Origin: Caloramator sp. E03
GTDB lineage: Bacteria; Bacillota; Clostridia; Clostridiales; Caloramatoraceae
Assembly: GCF_006016075.1 (NCBI RefSeq)
Contig: NZ_CP040093.1
Coordinates: forward strand, 1,604,501-1,668,500
DNA: 64,000 bases
Direction: 5' to 3'
Shown here: positions 29,331-36,649 of the stretch, piece by piece
How the letters are laid out: each line of letters begins with the position of its first letter
Position numbering within the stretch: position 1 is the first letter of the stretch
The notes under the pieces: model-generated
What the model was told of the DNA's origin: nothing
The model's input: the letters and a program-made list of their open reading frames with translations, nothing else
The model's database searches: none
Position numbers and translations under genes: made by a program

Positions 29331-29368
29331 AATATAATATATGCATTTTGATTTAAATTATTTCCAGT

Positions 29369-29440
29369 AAAATAAAAAATCTCGCATAGATAAAGCTCCT
29401 GCGAGTTGTGACGGTACAGGAATCACTCCCTCCGTCAACT
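29369..29440 (-). ncRNA. Candidate small RNA: GNRA-capped hairpin plus terminator
   Basis: On the minus strand a hairpin (TGACGG / CCGTCA, 29437-29409, extended by AGTTG / CAACT) carries the cap AGGGA-GTGA-TTCCT with a 3-base bulge GTA. It is followed by CTCGCA / TGCGAG (29405-29381) and ATTTTTTATTTT, a good intrinsic terminator. It lies 55 bases after the stop codon of the DUF3800-like gene on the same strand, so it may be processed from that mRNA or have its own promoter. Confidence 0.5.
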
Positions 29441-29494
29441 TTAATATATCAAATCTATTAATATTTGTCAATTATATTTTAAAATAAATCCAAT

Positions 29495-30469
29495 TTATTC
29501 CTTAAAAATTTTAGGCTTAATAACATCAAGTGGAGTTATTGCTTTTTTACCATTAATACTAATAGTAAGTTTTTGCTCTATAATAGATTCAGCATCACTT
29601 TCTATCTTACATTCATATTCCATAAAGTCATGTTTCATATAATCAAAAGCTATATAATTAGCTGCATAAAGGGTTAAAAAATCAACGATTTCATTTCCTA
29701 CATGATTTATGAGTCTTGAATTACAATCATTTGGACAGAGTATGCAATAACCAACTTCAGATTTATCAATAAATCTTACCTCATCAAAGATGTCTTTAAA
29801 AGCATCGGATGTAAATCGTTTTGTTCCATTGGATATGCTGTGACTAAAGGCGTTTCTAAAGTCATTTCTAACCGAGAGATCAAAGTCGCCATCATATCTT
29901 AACTTAACCATTTTATTGAAATATTTAGCATTAGTGTTTGTTTTGATATTTTCAAGATACTCATCATATGCAATCTTTATAAAATAATAAGTCATTGCAT
30001 CAAGATGTTCTCTGAATAAAGGATACCAATAACCATTTGTAAGTTCCTTAATCTTTTTATTAGTAAACATGGGAGACTTTATATATCTTTGACCTGATGC
30101 TTGTATTGTAAAATCATTATCTTTTATGAAATCACAAATAGCAATATAAAAATCATATAATTTATCAGTTAATAGTTCTCCATTATTGCAGAAAATTTCT
30201 TCCATATCTAAATTACGTTCTTTTTCAGGTCTTTCATAGTATTTAGGATTTAATAAAGCCTTAATATCAGTAAAATGTAGGCATACCCCATCTTTTATAT
30301 TAAATTGACGTCTTATTTCAGCCCAACCTTTTTCGATATTTTGGATATAATTTTCTTTACTTGTTGTCATACTTACTACGGCATGATATATTACATTCTT
30401 AAAAGAATATACCGTGGTTTCATCCAAATATGATATATATAGGCGTTTTTCAAAATCTTCTCTGTTCAA
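29495..30469 (-). CDS. DUF3800-like protein, possible phage-defence or RNA-linked enzyme
   Basis: About 324 residues. Near the N terminus YLDETT resembles the (Y/F)xDEsG motif of DUF3800 proteins, followed by a hydrophobic strand, HAVVSMTT, then LHFTDIKALL, and near residue 270 GNEIVDFLTLYAANY, which recalls the GLQxAD helix of that family. DUF3800 has an RNase H-like fold and is often found in mobile elements; no activity is proven. The best start is the TTG at 30469, 8 bases after CGGAGG; an upstream ATG at 30508 has no site. Assignment to DUF3800 is by pattern only. Confidence 0.55.
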   Translation of the reverse strand: MNREDFEKRLYISYLDETTVYSFKNVIYHAVVSMTTSKENYIQNIEKGWAEIRRQFNIKDGVCLHFTDIKALLNPKYYERPEKERNLDMEEIFCNNGELLTDKLYDFYIAICDFIKDNDFTIQASGQRYIKSPMFTNKKIKELTNGYWYPLFREHLDAMTYYFIKIAYDEYLENIKTNTNAKYFNKMVKLRYDGDFDLSVRNDFRNAFSHSISNGTKRFTSDAFKDIFDEVRFIDKSEVGYCILCPNDCNSRLINHVGNEIVDFLTLYAANYIAFDYMKHDFMEYECKIESDAESIIEQKLTISINGKKAITPLDVIKPKIFKE

Positions 30470-30811
30470 TTTTTTAACCTCCGGATAGATAGCCTGTCTT
30501 AAATACAATTACTTTTAATATTATACATTAAATCATACAAAATTTGAATAAAGGAGAGAAGAGTTACAAGAGATATTTATTAAAAAAATAAAGTGAACCT
30601 ATCAACGTTCTATCAACAATTTTTTATTTTTGTTGATAGAACGTTGATAGAAAATAAAACTTATACTAACCAGATGTAAAGATGAAAAAGATATTTTAAA
30701 TGGGGATTTGTCTATTACAAGCAAATCTCCATTTTGCTATTAATGACCCTTTAAATTTTATAAAATCGACGCTATAATAACTCCATCAATAAGAAAGGAG
30801 CTGTATGGTAT
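30470..30811. other. Intergenic stretch with a large inverted repeat
   Basis: No gene is seen between the DUF3800-like gene and the next small ORF. The notable feature is the 20-bp inverted repeat at 30599-30650. Position 30795-30800 carries the AAAGGAG used by the next ORF. Confidence 0.5.
30599..30650. repeat. 20-bp perfect inverted repeat with four TATCAAC units
   Basis: Arms CTATCAACGTTCTATCAACA and its exact complement flank a 12-base T-rich loop. Each arm itself contains TATCAAC twice, giving two direct and two inverted copies. It could be a protein-binding site, a terminator, or an element end. Confidence 0.75.
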
Positions 30812-30979
30812 ATGATAGAACGTGAAGAAAAACTTATAAGTGCTACCCAAGAAATTATTTTTACTGCTCGCTTAAGCGGAAATGACCTGGCACAGTTCGG
30901 CAGGGAAGTGGCAGAAATACTCTTAAATCATGGGCTTTTAGAAAAAGAATCTTATGAAATTCTTACAGGCAGAGTATAA
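30812..30979 (+). CDS. Small acidic protein of unknown function
   Basis: 55 residues (MIEREEKLISATQEIIF...), predicted to be mostly helical, with codon use richer in G and C than the surroundings. AAAGGAG lies 11 bases upstream. It lies just inside the right end of the putative island. Small genes of this kind are common in integrative elements; no family is recognised. Confidence 0.45.
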   Translation: MIEREEKLISATQEIIFTARLSGNDLAQFGREVAEILLNHGLLEKESYEILTGRV

Positions 30980-31031
30980 TTAAATCGATATTGTATACTC
31001 AAAATTGCGTTTGAGGTAATTATTGATACGC

Positions 31032-31048
31032 TGAACCGTATCATAAGT
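31032..31048 (+). other. Putative far attachment site of the island
   Basis: TGAACCGTATCATAAGT repeats the 3' end of rlmH with one mismatch. In frame it would encode E-P-Y-H-K-stop exactly as rlmH ends. It is overlapped by the inverted repeat GATACG / CGTATC (31025-31042). Confidence 0.6.
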
Positions 31049-31173
31049 AGTCGCAAAATTTTTCAGACTATAAATAATTTTAACAGACTTAAACCGCATC
31101 ATTTTATCAGAAATTATAAAACAAAAGAAAGAGTTTAAGTTTCATTGATATTTATGGATTTTTGTTAATAGTT

Positions 31174-31215
31174 GGGTGGGTGTTTATTTAAAATGCCTGC
31201 CCTTTATTATTTTAG
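31174..31215 (+). terminator. Terminator-like hairpin (repeat family copy 1)
   Basis: GGGTGGGTGTTT / AAATGCCTGCCC (12 bp, four G-U pairs) followed by TTTATTATTTT. A second copy with compensatory changes lies at 45166-45212. Confidence 0.65.
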
Positions 31216-31346
31216 TTGTCTGGCATAATGGGAATATATCAAAACCTGTAGATATTTTTTATATTAGTTTATCTATAAAAATTATTATGATAAAATTAGA
31301 TTTAATAGATTTTTCTTTAGGTAAATTTAGTAGTTGAGGTGATTAT

Positions 31347-32132
31347 ATGGCAAAGGAAGCAGAAAGCAATGTACAATCAGTTGAAAGAGCAATATTAATT
31401 TTAGAAAAGCTCTCTGAGGAGAAAAAAGGATGTGGAGTAACTAAAATATCAAAGGACATTGGTCTTAGTAAGAGTACAGTTCATAGATTGCTTTTAACTT
31501 TAATGAATAAAGGATATGTTGAAAAGGAAATTGATAGCGATAATTATAGACTAGGGAAAAGAATTTTATATCTTGCAAACTCAATACTTGATAGCCTTGA
31601 TATAGGAAATATATCAAGACCATATTTAAAGAAACTTGCAGAGCTAACTGATCAGGTTGTACATCTTGCTGTGCTTGATGGAGATAAAGCAATATATATT
31701 GATAAAGTTGAAAGCCACAGCAACAAAAGAAGTGTTAGGATGAATTCACAGATAGGAAAAAGAATTCCCCTCTACTGTACAGCAGTTGGCAAGGTTCTTT
31801 TATGGGATTTTGATGAAAACTTTATAAAAGCGTTAATAAAAGAAAAAGATATGATTAAGTATACACAAAATACAATAACGAATATTGATGGACTAATTAA
31901 TGAATTAAAAAAATCAAAGGAAAGAGGTTATGCTGTTGATGAGGTTGAATTTGAAGAAGGAATAAGGTGTATTGCAGCACCTATATATAATAGAGAAGGA
32001 AAAGTAGAAGCTGCAGTAAGTATATCGGGCCTTACTATACATATGACTGATGATAAAATAAAAGAGATAAAGGGAATATTAATTCAAATAACAGAGGAAA
32101 TTTCATACCAGTTAGGATATATAAAAAAATAA
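31347..32132 (+). CDS. IclR-family transcriptional regulator (KdgR-like)
   Basis: 261 residues. It has an N-terminal IclR winged helix (SVERAILILEKLS, then ISKDIGLSKSTVHRLLLTL at residues 37-55) and a C-terminal GAF-like effector domain (CTAVGKVLL, EEGIRCIAAPI). It probably represses the kdgA-kdgK operon in the absence of 2-keto-3-deoxygluconate, because a perfect KdgR-type palindrome lies between it and kdgA. The start follows TGAGGTGAT. The position at the head of the glucuronate island supports the assignment; the effector is inferred. Confidence 0.9.
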   Translation: MAKEAESNVQSVERAILILEKLSEEKKGCGVTKISKDIGLSKSTVHRLLLTLMNKGYVEKEIDSDNYRLGKRILYLANSILDSLDIGNISRPYLKKLAELTDQVVHLAVLDGDKAIYIDKVESHSNKRSVRMNSQIGKRIPLYCTAVGKVLLWDFDENFIKALIKEKDMIKYTQNTITNIDGLINELKKSKERGYAVDEVEFEEGIRCIAAPIYNREGKVEAAVSISGLTIHMTDDKIKEIKGILIQITEEISYQLGYIKK

Positions 32133-32191
32133 ACAAAATTATAAATTATCTATGGAATTTTTATAAAAGTAATGTTAATATAATATTGATA

Positions 32192-32215
32192 TATAATGAA
32201 ACGATGTTCCGCAAT
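32192..32215 (+). promoter_or_regulatory. Putative -10 box overlapped by a half-conserved KdgR-like site
   Basis: TATAAT at 32192-32197 runs into AATGAAACGATGTTCC, which keeps the left half of the operator seen 61 bases downstream. The -35 region is poor. Confidence 0.5.
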
Positions 32216-32255
32216 ACGAAACAAACAAAGAGTTTGTTATATATTTTATCATATT

Positions 32256-32276
32256 AATGAAACTATGTTTCATAAT
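32256..32276 (+). promoter_or_regulatory. KdgR-type operator upstream of kdgA
   Basis: ATGAAAC-TAT-GTTTCAT, a perfect 7-bp inverted repeat with a 3-base spacer (32257-32273). It fits the KdgR box known from enterobacteria (AATRAAAYNNNGTTTCATT type), which is bound by an IclR-family protein. Confidence 0.65.
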
Positions 32277-32370
32277 GTGGAACAAAAATTTAATTACAAA
32301 ATGCTCTTGTTATGCTGAAGGTAAAAATTAAAGATTAAAAATAAAATGGATTATTATGGGAGGTATGAAG

Positions 32371-33015
32371 ATGAAAAGGATTGAAACTATTAAAAAAATA
32401 GTGGATAGCGGTGTAGTTGCTGTTATAAGGGCAGAGTCTAAAGAACAGGGAATAAAAATAGTTGATGCTGTTAAAAAAGGCGGAATAAATATTCTTGAAG
32501 TTACTATGACAGTTCCAGGTGCTGTTGATATTATAAAAGAGCTTTCACAGGTATATAAAGATGATGATGTTGTAATAGGTGCAGGGACAGTACTTGATCC
32601 TGAAACAGCAAGGGCTTGTATATTAGCAGGTGCAAAATATATCGTAAGCCCAAGTTTAAATCCTGATACTATTAAATTATGTAACAGATATAGAGTTCCT
32701 GTCATGCCAGGGGTTATGACTGTAAGGGATGCTATTGAAGCTTTAGAGCTAGGAGCTGAAATTTTAAAGGTATTTCCAGGAAGTGCTTTTGGGCCTTCAA
32801 TAATTAAAGATTTTAAAGGACCTCTTCCACAGGGAAACTTTATGCCAACAGGAGGAGTAGACTTAAACAATGTTGAGGAATGGATTAAAGCTGGAGCTAT
32901 TGCAGTAGGCACAGGAAGCAGCCTTACAAAGGGAGCAAAAAGTGGAGACTATGAACTTGTAACAAAAACAGCACAGCAATTCGTAGAAGCTGTGAAAAAG
33001 GCAAGACAAAAATAA
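32371..33015 (+). CDS. kdgA: 2-dehydro-3-deoxyphosphogluconate aldolase
   Basis: About 214 residues, normal for class I KDPG/KHG aldolases. Catalytic residues are visible: the Schiff-base Lys in the LKVFPGSAFGP segment, the Glu in LEVTMTVP, and the substrate-binding GAGTVLD and PTGGVDLNN. It cleaves 2-keto-3-deoxy-6-phosphogluconate into pyruvate and glyceraldehyde-3-phosphate, the last step of the hexuronate route here. GGGAGGT lies 6-7 bases before the ATG at 32371 and overlaps the upstream in-frame ATGs at 32356 and 32365. kdgK follows 38 bases later. Confidence 0.95.
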   Translation: MKRIETIKKIVDSGVVAVIRAESKEQGIKIVDAVKKGGINILEVTMTVPGAVDIIKELSQVYKDDDVVIGAGTVLDPETARACILAGAKYIVSPSLNPDTIKLCNRYRVPVMPGVMTVRDAIEALELGAEILKVFPGSAFGPSIIKDFKGPLPQGNFMPTGGVDLNNVEEWIKAGAIAVGTGSSLTKGAKSGDYELVTKTAQQFVEAVKKARQK

Positions 33016-33053
33016 ATAGAATTAATATATAAATATTGAGGAGGTAAGCAAAA

Positions 33054-34076
33054 ATGAGTAAATTTGTAACTTTTGGAGAAATAATGTTAAGACTTGCACC
33101 AATAGGGTATGAAAGGTTTATTCAAGCAAAAGAATTTTCAGTTGTATATGGGGGAGGAGAAGCAAATGTTGCTGTATCCCTTGCTAACTATGGTAAAGAT
33201 GCATACTTTGTAACTAAGGTTCCAAAACATGAAATAGGACAGTGTGCAGTAAATGAGCTTAGAAAGTATGGAGTAAAAACTGATTACATAGCAAGAGGCG
33301 GGGAAAGGCTTGGAATATATTTCTGCGAAAAAGGAGCATCACAACGACCATCAAAGGTAATATATGATAGAGCCCATTCATCTATTTCAGAGGCTACAAG
33401 CGAAGATTTTAATTGGGATGAAATTTTTAAAGATGCACAGTGGTTTCATTTTACAGGAATAACTCCAGCTTTATCAGATAATTGTGCAAATTTAACTTTA
33501 GAAGCTGTAAAAAAAGCAAAAGAAAAAGGAGTTATAGTAAGCTGTGATCTTAACTATAGGAAAAAGCTTTGGAGCAGTGAAAAAGCAGGAAAAATAATGG
33601 GAGAGATAGTAAAATACTGTGATGTTGTAATTGCAAATGAAGAAGATGCTGAAAAAGTATTTGGAATAAAAGCTGATGCTACAGATATTGAAAGTGGGAA
33701 GCTAAGTGAAGAGGGATATAGAAAGGTTGCTAAAGAACTTTATGATAGGTTTAATTTAAAATATGTGGCTATAACTTTAAGGGAAAGTTACTCAGCTTCA
33801 GATAACGGCTGGTCAGCTATGATTTATGATGGTAAGGAATTTATAAGATCAAGAAAATATGATATGAGAATTGTTGATAGAGTCGGCGGTGGAGACTCCT
33901 TTGCTGGAGGACTTATATATGGATTATCCTCAGGAATGAGCAGCAAAGATGCCCTTGAGTTTGCAGTTGCAGCATCTTGTTTAAAACATTCAATTGAAGG
34001 AGACTTTAATCTTGTTTCAAAAGAGGAAGTTGAAACTTTAATGAAGGGAGATGCATCAGGAAGAGTACAAAGATAG
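33054..34076 (+). CDS. kdgK: 2-keto-3-deoxygluconate kinase (PfkB family)
   Basis: 340 residues. It carries PfkB/ribokinase motifs: N-terminal GGGEANVAVSLA (about residues 34-45) and the C-terminal anion hole and catalytic base in RVGGGDSFAGGLIYG (about residues 275-290). It phosphorylates 2-keto-3-deoxygluconate at O6 for KdgA. It directly follows kdgA with AGGAGGTAAG upstream, one operon. A related sugar kinase specificity cannot be excluded, but the kdgA-uxuAB context makes KDG the most likely substrate. Confidence 0.93.
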   Translation: MSKFVTFGEIMLRLAPIGYERFIQAKEFSVVYGGGEANVAVSLANYGKDAYFVTKVPKHEIGQCAVNELRKYGVKTDYIARGGERLGIYFCEKGASQRPSKVIYDRAHSSISEATSEDFNWDEIFKDAQWFHFTGITPALSDNCANLTLEAVKKAKEKGVIVSCDLNYRKKLWSSEKAGKIMGEIVKYCDVVIANEEDAEKVFGIKADATDIESGKLSEEGYRKVAKELYDRFNLKYVAITLRESYSASDNGWSAMIYDGKEFIRSRKYDMRIVDRVGGGDSFAGGLIYGLSSGMSSKDALEFAVAASCLKHSIEGDFNLVSKEEVETLMKGDASGRVQR

Positions 34077-34151
34077 CATATAAATAGAGTGAAACCTGCC
34101 AATATTTGATTTGTTTAAAATTGAATGAATTTTATAAGTTATCAAAAAAAC

Positions 34152-34182
34152 TATTGTTAACGTGTGCAAATAATGTTATAAT
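34152..34182 (+). promoter_or_regulatory. lacI promoter with overlapping operator
   Basis: TTGTTA, 17 bases, TATAAT (34154-34182). The 17-base element TATTGTTAACGTGTGCA (34152-34168) covers the -35 box and recurs in inverse orientation after the gene, suggesting autorepression. Confidence 0.7.
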
Positions 34183-34225
34183 ATATCTTGTAATAAAAAT
34201 TTATTTTTTAACAAGGTGAAATATA

Positions 34226-35227
34226 ATGAGTGTTACAATAAAAGATATAGCAAAGTTGGCAGGAGTTTCACATACTACGGTTTCAAGGGCATTAAACAAT
34301 AGCCCCCTTATAAAGAATGAAACAAAAAATAAAATTAAAGAAATAGCAAAACAGCTTAATTATGTTCCAGATATTAGTGCAAAAAATTTAGTTACCCATA
34401 GAACATTTAACATAGGATTGTTTTTTTCAACATTGAATATCGAAACAACACCATCTTTCTTTAATCAGACTGTTAAAGGTGTTAATAGTATTATAAAAGA
34501 TAGGTATAATCTAATTGTAAAAGGAATTGATGAATATAAAGACTTTAGGCTAATAACTCCTAAGAGATTTGATGGTATTATTTTAATGAGTCAGACTGAA
34601 AAAGATGATTTATTTATATATAATGTTATAGAGAAAAAAATACCTATTGTTGTGTTAAATAGAGAGATAAAAAATGATAAAGTAATTTCTATTTTAACTG
34701 ATGATAAAGCTGCATCAAAACAAGCTGTAAAATATTTAATAGACAATGGGCATAAAGACATTGCTATTATTTTAGGAAAAGAAGGTTTTAAATCAACAGA
34801 AAAAAGAAGACAAGGGTACTTTGAAGCATTGGTTGAAAACAATATTATGATAAATAAGGAATACATAGCTCAAGGAAATTATGATTTTAAAAGCGGCTAT
34901 ATTGAAATGAAAAAGCTTCTTGCACTTTCTAATATTCCTACTGCTGTATTTTGCTCAAATGATGATATGGCAATAGGCGCCATGAATGCTATTTTTGAAG
35001 CAGGTTTAAAAATACCTGAAGATATTTCGGTTATGGGATTTGATGATAATGGTGTCTCTCAATTTTTAATACCTTCTCTTACAACTGTAAATAGGCATAT
35101 TGAACAAATAGGAATGGAAGGTGCAAAAACTATTCTTGAATTTGTTGAAAAAGGAAATGGAAATGGAATGATAAGGTACATGGATGCAGAACTTGTTATC
35201 AGAAAATCAGTTAAAAATATTATTTGA
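34226..35227 (+). CDS. LacI-family transcriptional regulator
   Basis: 333 residues. It has an N-terminal LacI helix-turn-helix and hinge (MSVTIKDIAKLAGVSHTTVSR..., residues 1-50, with the hinge NYVPDISAKNL) and a periplasmic-binding-protein-like effector domain (VFCSNDDMAIGAMNA, SVMGFDDNG). It sits between kdgK and the uxaC-like gene, and an identical 17-bp element lies before and after it, so it probably represses itself and the downstream uxaC-uidA genes; the inducer is likely a glucuronide or glucuronate breakdown product (inference). Confidence 0.92.
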   Translation: MSVTIKDIAKLAGVSHTTVSRALNNSPLIKNETKNKIKEIAKQLNYVPDISAKNLVTHRTFNIGLFFSTLNIETTPSFFNQTVKGVNSIIKDRYNLIVKGIDEYKDFRLITPKRFDGIILMSQTEKDDLFIYNVIEKKIPIVVLNREIKNDKVISILTDDKAASKQAVKYLIDNGHKDIAIILGKEGFKSTEKRRQGYFEALVENNIMINKEYIAQGNYDFKSGYIEMKKLLALSNIPTAVFCSNDDMAIGAMNAIFEAGLKIPEDISVMGFDDNGVSQFLIPSLTTVNRHIEQIGMEGAKTILEFVEKGNGNGMIRYMDAELVIRKSVKNII

Positions 35228-35253
35228 ATAAAATAAAATTTTTTAATCAGAAA

Positions 35254-35270
35254 TGCACACGTTAACAATA
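35254..35270 (+). promoter_or_regulatory. Second LacI-type operator, before the uxaC-like gene
   Basis: TGCACACGTTAACAATA is the exact reverse complement of 34152-34168. It lies 52 bases upstream of the uxaC-like reading frame. The core ACGTTAAC is partly palindromic. Confidence 0.7.
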
Positions 35271-35305
35271 ATTGATTTAATTATTATGAGAGGAGATGAA
35301 ATACT

Positions 35306-36556
35306 ATAATCACTAACAGAGATTTATTAAAAAAAGTAGTTTTAAATGAAATTGAAAACGTTAAAATAACAGATATCCATACACATATTTTCCCAGAAAG
35401 CTTTAAAGAATTATCTCTATGGGGTATAGATGAGCTTCTGACATATCACTATCTTTGCGCAGAATACTTTAGATATTCTAACATTGAATATGAAAAATTT
35501 TTCGAACTTTCAAAAACAGAGCAGGCTAATGAAATATGGAAAACACTGTTTTTGCAGCATACGCCTATTAGTGAAGCACAAAGAGGGGTTTTGACTGTAT
35601 TATCCAAACTTGGATTTGATATCTCAAAAAGGAATTTAGATGAATACAGAAAGTATTATGATTCAATCAACACAAGTGAATATATAAATAAGGTTTTTGA
35701 GATTTCTAATGTAAAGGAAGTCATAATGACAAACGACCCTTTTGATGAAAAAGAGAGGAAGATATGGGAAAAGGGATACAATAAAGACAGCAGGTTTATA
35801 TCATCATTAAGAATTGACCCTCTTTTAAATGATTTTGATACGATATATTTAAAATTAAATCAATGGGGATATGATGTTAAATTCGAATTGGATAATAAAT
35901 CAATCGAAGAAATAAAAAGATTTTTATCTGAATGGGTGAGGAAAACCGATTCAGTATATATGGCGGTATCGCTGCCACCGTCGTTTACTATAATAAACGA
36001 TAATACATACAAAAAGAAGATAATTGAAAAATGTGTTTTGCCTGTATGTAGAGAATTTAATATTCCCTTTGCAATGATGATAGGCGTAAAAAGGGCTGCA
36101 AATCCAAGGCTGAGCTTAGCTGGAGATTTTCTTGGAAAGGCAGATATAAGTGAAGTTGAATATTTGTGCAGAGAGTTTATGGATAATAAATTTATGATAA
36201 CTATGCTCTCTAAAGAGAATCAGCATGAACTTGCAATTTTAGCAAGAAAGTTCAGGAATCTTATGGTTTTTGGATGCTGGTGGTTTTTAAATAACCCGAG
36301 TATGATAGATGAGATTACAAGAATAAGAATGGAAACCCTCGGATTATCCTTTATTCCACAACATTCAGATTCGAGAGTAATAGATCAGCTTATATATAAA
36401 TGGTATCATTCTAAAAAAATAATTTCATCTGTACTTATAGATAAATATGAAGACATCATGGATTCAGGTTGGGTAATAAGTGAAGAAGAGATTAGAAGGG
36501 ATGTAGAAAGTATCTTTAGTAATAACTTTTGGGATTTTATAAAAAAACAAATTTAA
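35306..36556 (+). CDS. uxaC: Glucuronate isomerase-like protein (non-canonical start)
   Basis: 416 residues from the ATA at 35306; the frame is open back to 35300, with a stop just before. It shows the amidohydrolase-fold metal motif TDIHTH (His 25 and 27), WGIDELLTYHYL, and the C-terminal block SDSRVIDQLIYKWYHS typical of UxaC-like proteins. It would isomerise glucuronate to fructuronate. It is somewhat shorter than classical UxaC (about 460). No ATG, GTG or TTG lies in frame before 35552, which would remove the metal motif; AGGAG at 35291-35295 supports initiation at ATA or a mutated start. Confidence 0.78.
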   Translation: MITNRDLLKKVVLNEIENVKITDIHTHIFPESFKELSLWGIDELLTYHYLCAEYFRYSNIEYEKFFELSKTEQANEIWKTLFLQHTPISEAQRGVLTVLSKLGFDISKRNLDEYRKYYDSINTSEYINKVFEISNVKEVIMTNDPFDEKERKIWEKGYNKDSRFISSLRIDPLLNDFDTIYLKLNQWGYDVKFELDNKSIEEIKRFLSEWVRKTDSVYMAVSLPPSFTIINDNTYKKKIIEKCVLPVCREFNIPFAMMIGVKRAANPRLSLAGDFLGKADISEVEYLCREFMDNKFMITMLSKENQHELAILARKFRNLMVFGCWWFLNNPSMIDEITRIRMETLGLSFIPQHSDSRVIDQLIYKWYHSKKIISSVLIDKYEDIMDSGWVISEEEIRRDVESIFSNNFWDFIKKQI

Positions 36557-36649
36557 AGCTGCGAAGGATAAAATGGCTGAGATAGTAAATGTATAGGATA
36601 AAGGTTTTAAGTTTCTTTGTAAGCAAATAAAAAATGGAGGGGAAGGATA

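Larger units (their letters stand above)
22069..31048. mobile_element. Putative SCC-like island integrated at rlmH
   Basis: About 9 kb between two copies of the rlmH-end sequence. It contains a PH-domain gene, a palindromic element, a type III restriction-modification pair, a broken primase-like gene, a DUF3800-like gene with structured-RNA candidates and small ORFs, but no core metabolism gene. No Ccr-type serine recombinase or other integrase is visible, so if it is an SCC-like element it has lost, or never carried, its own recombinase. The boundaries are inferred from the direct repeat. Confidence 0.5.
30980..31346. other. Intergenic region with the right island boundary
   Basis: No gene. 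It contains the second rlmH-end repeat (31032-31048), a terminator-like hairpin (31174-31215) and the ribosome site of the IclR gene. Confidence 0.6.

Noticed and set aside
29191-29440. CRISPR array or type III toxin-antitoxin repeat
   Set aside because: The two related hairpins have different stems, irregular spacing and only two copies, with no cas genes and no tandem repeat array.
35552-36556. uxaC-like gene starting at the TTG at 35552
   Set aside because: It lacks a ribosome site and would remove the N-terminal metal-binding TDIHTH, which is encoded in the open frame upstream.
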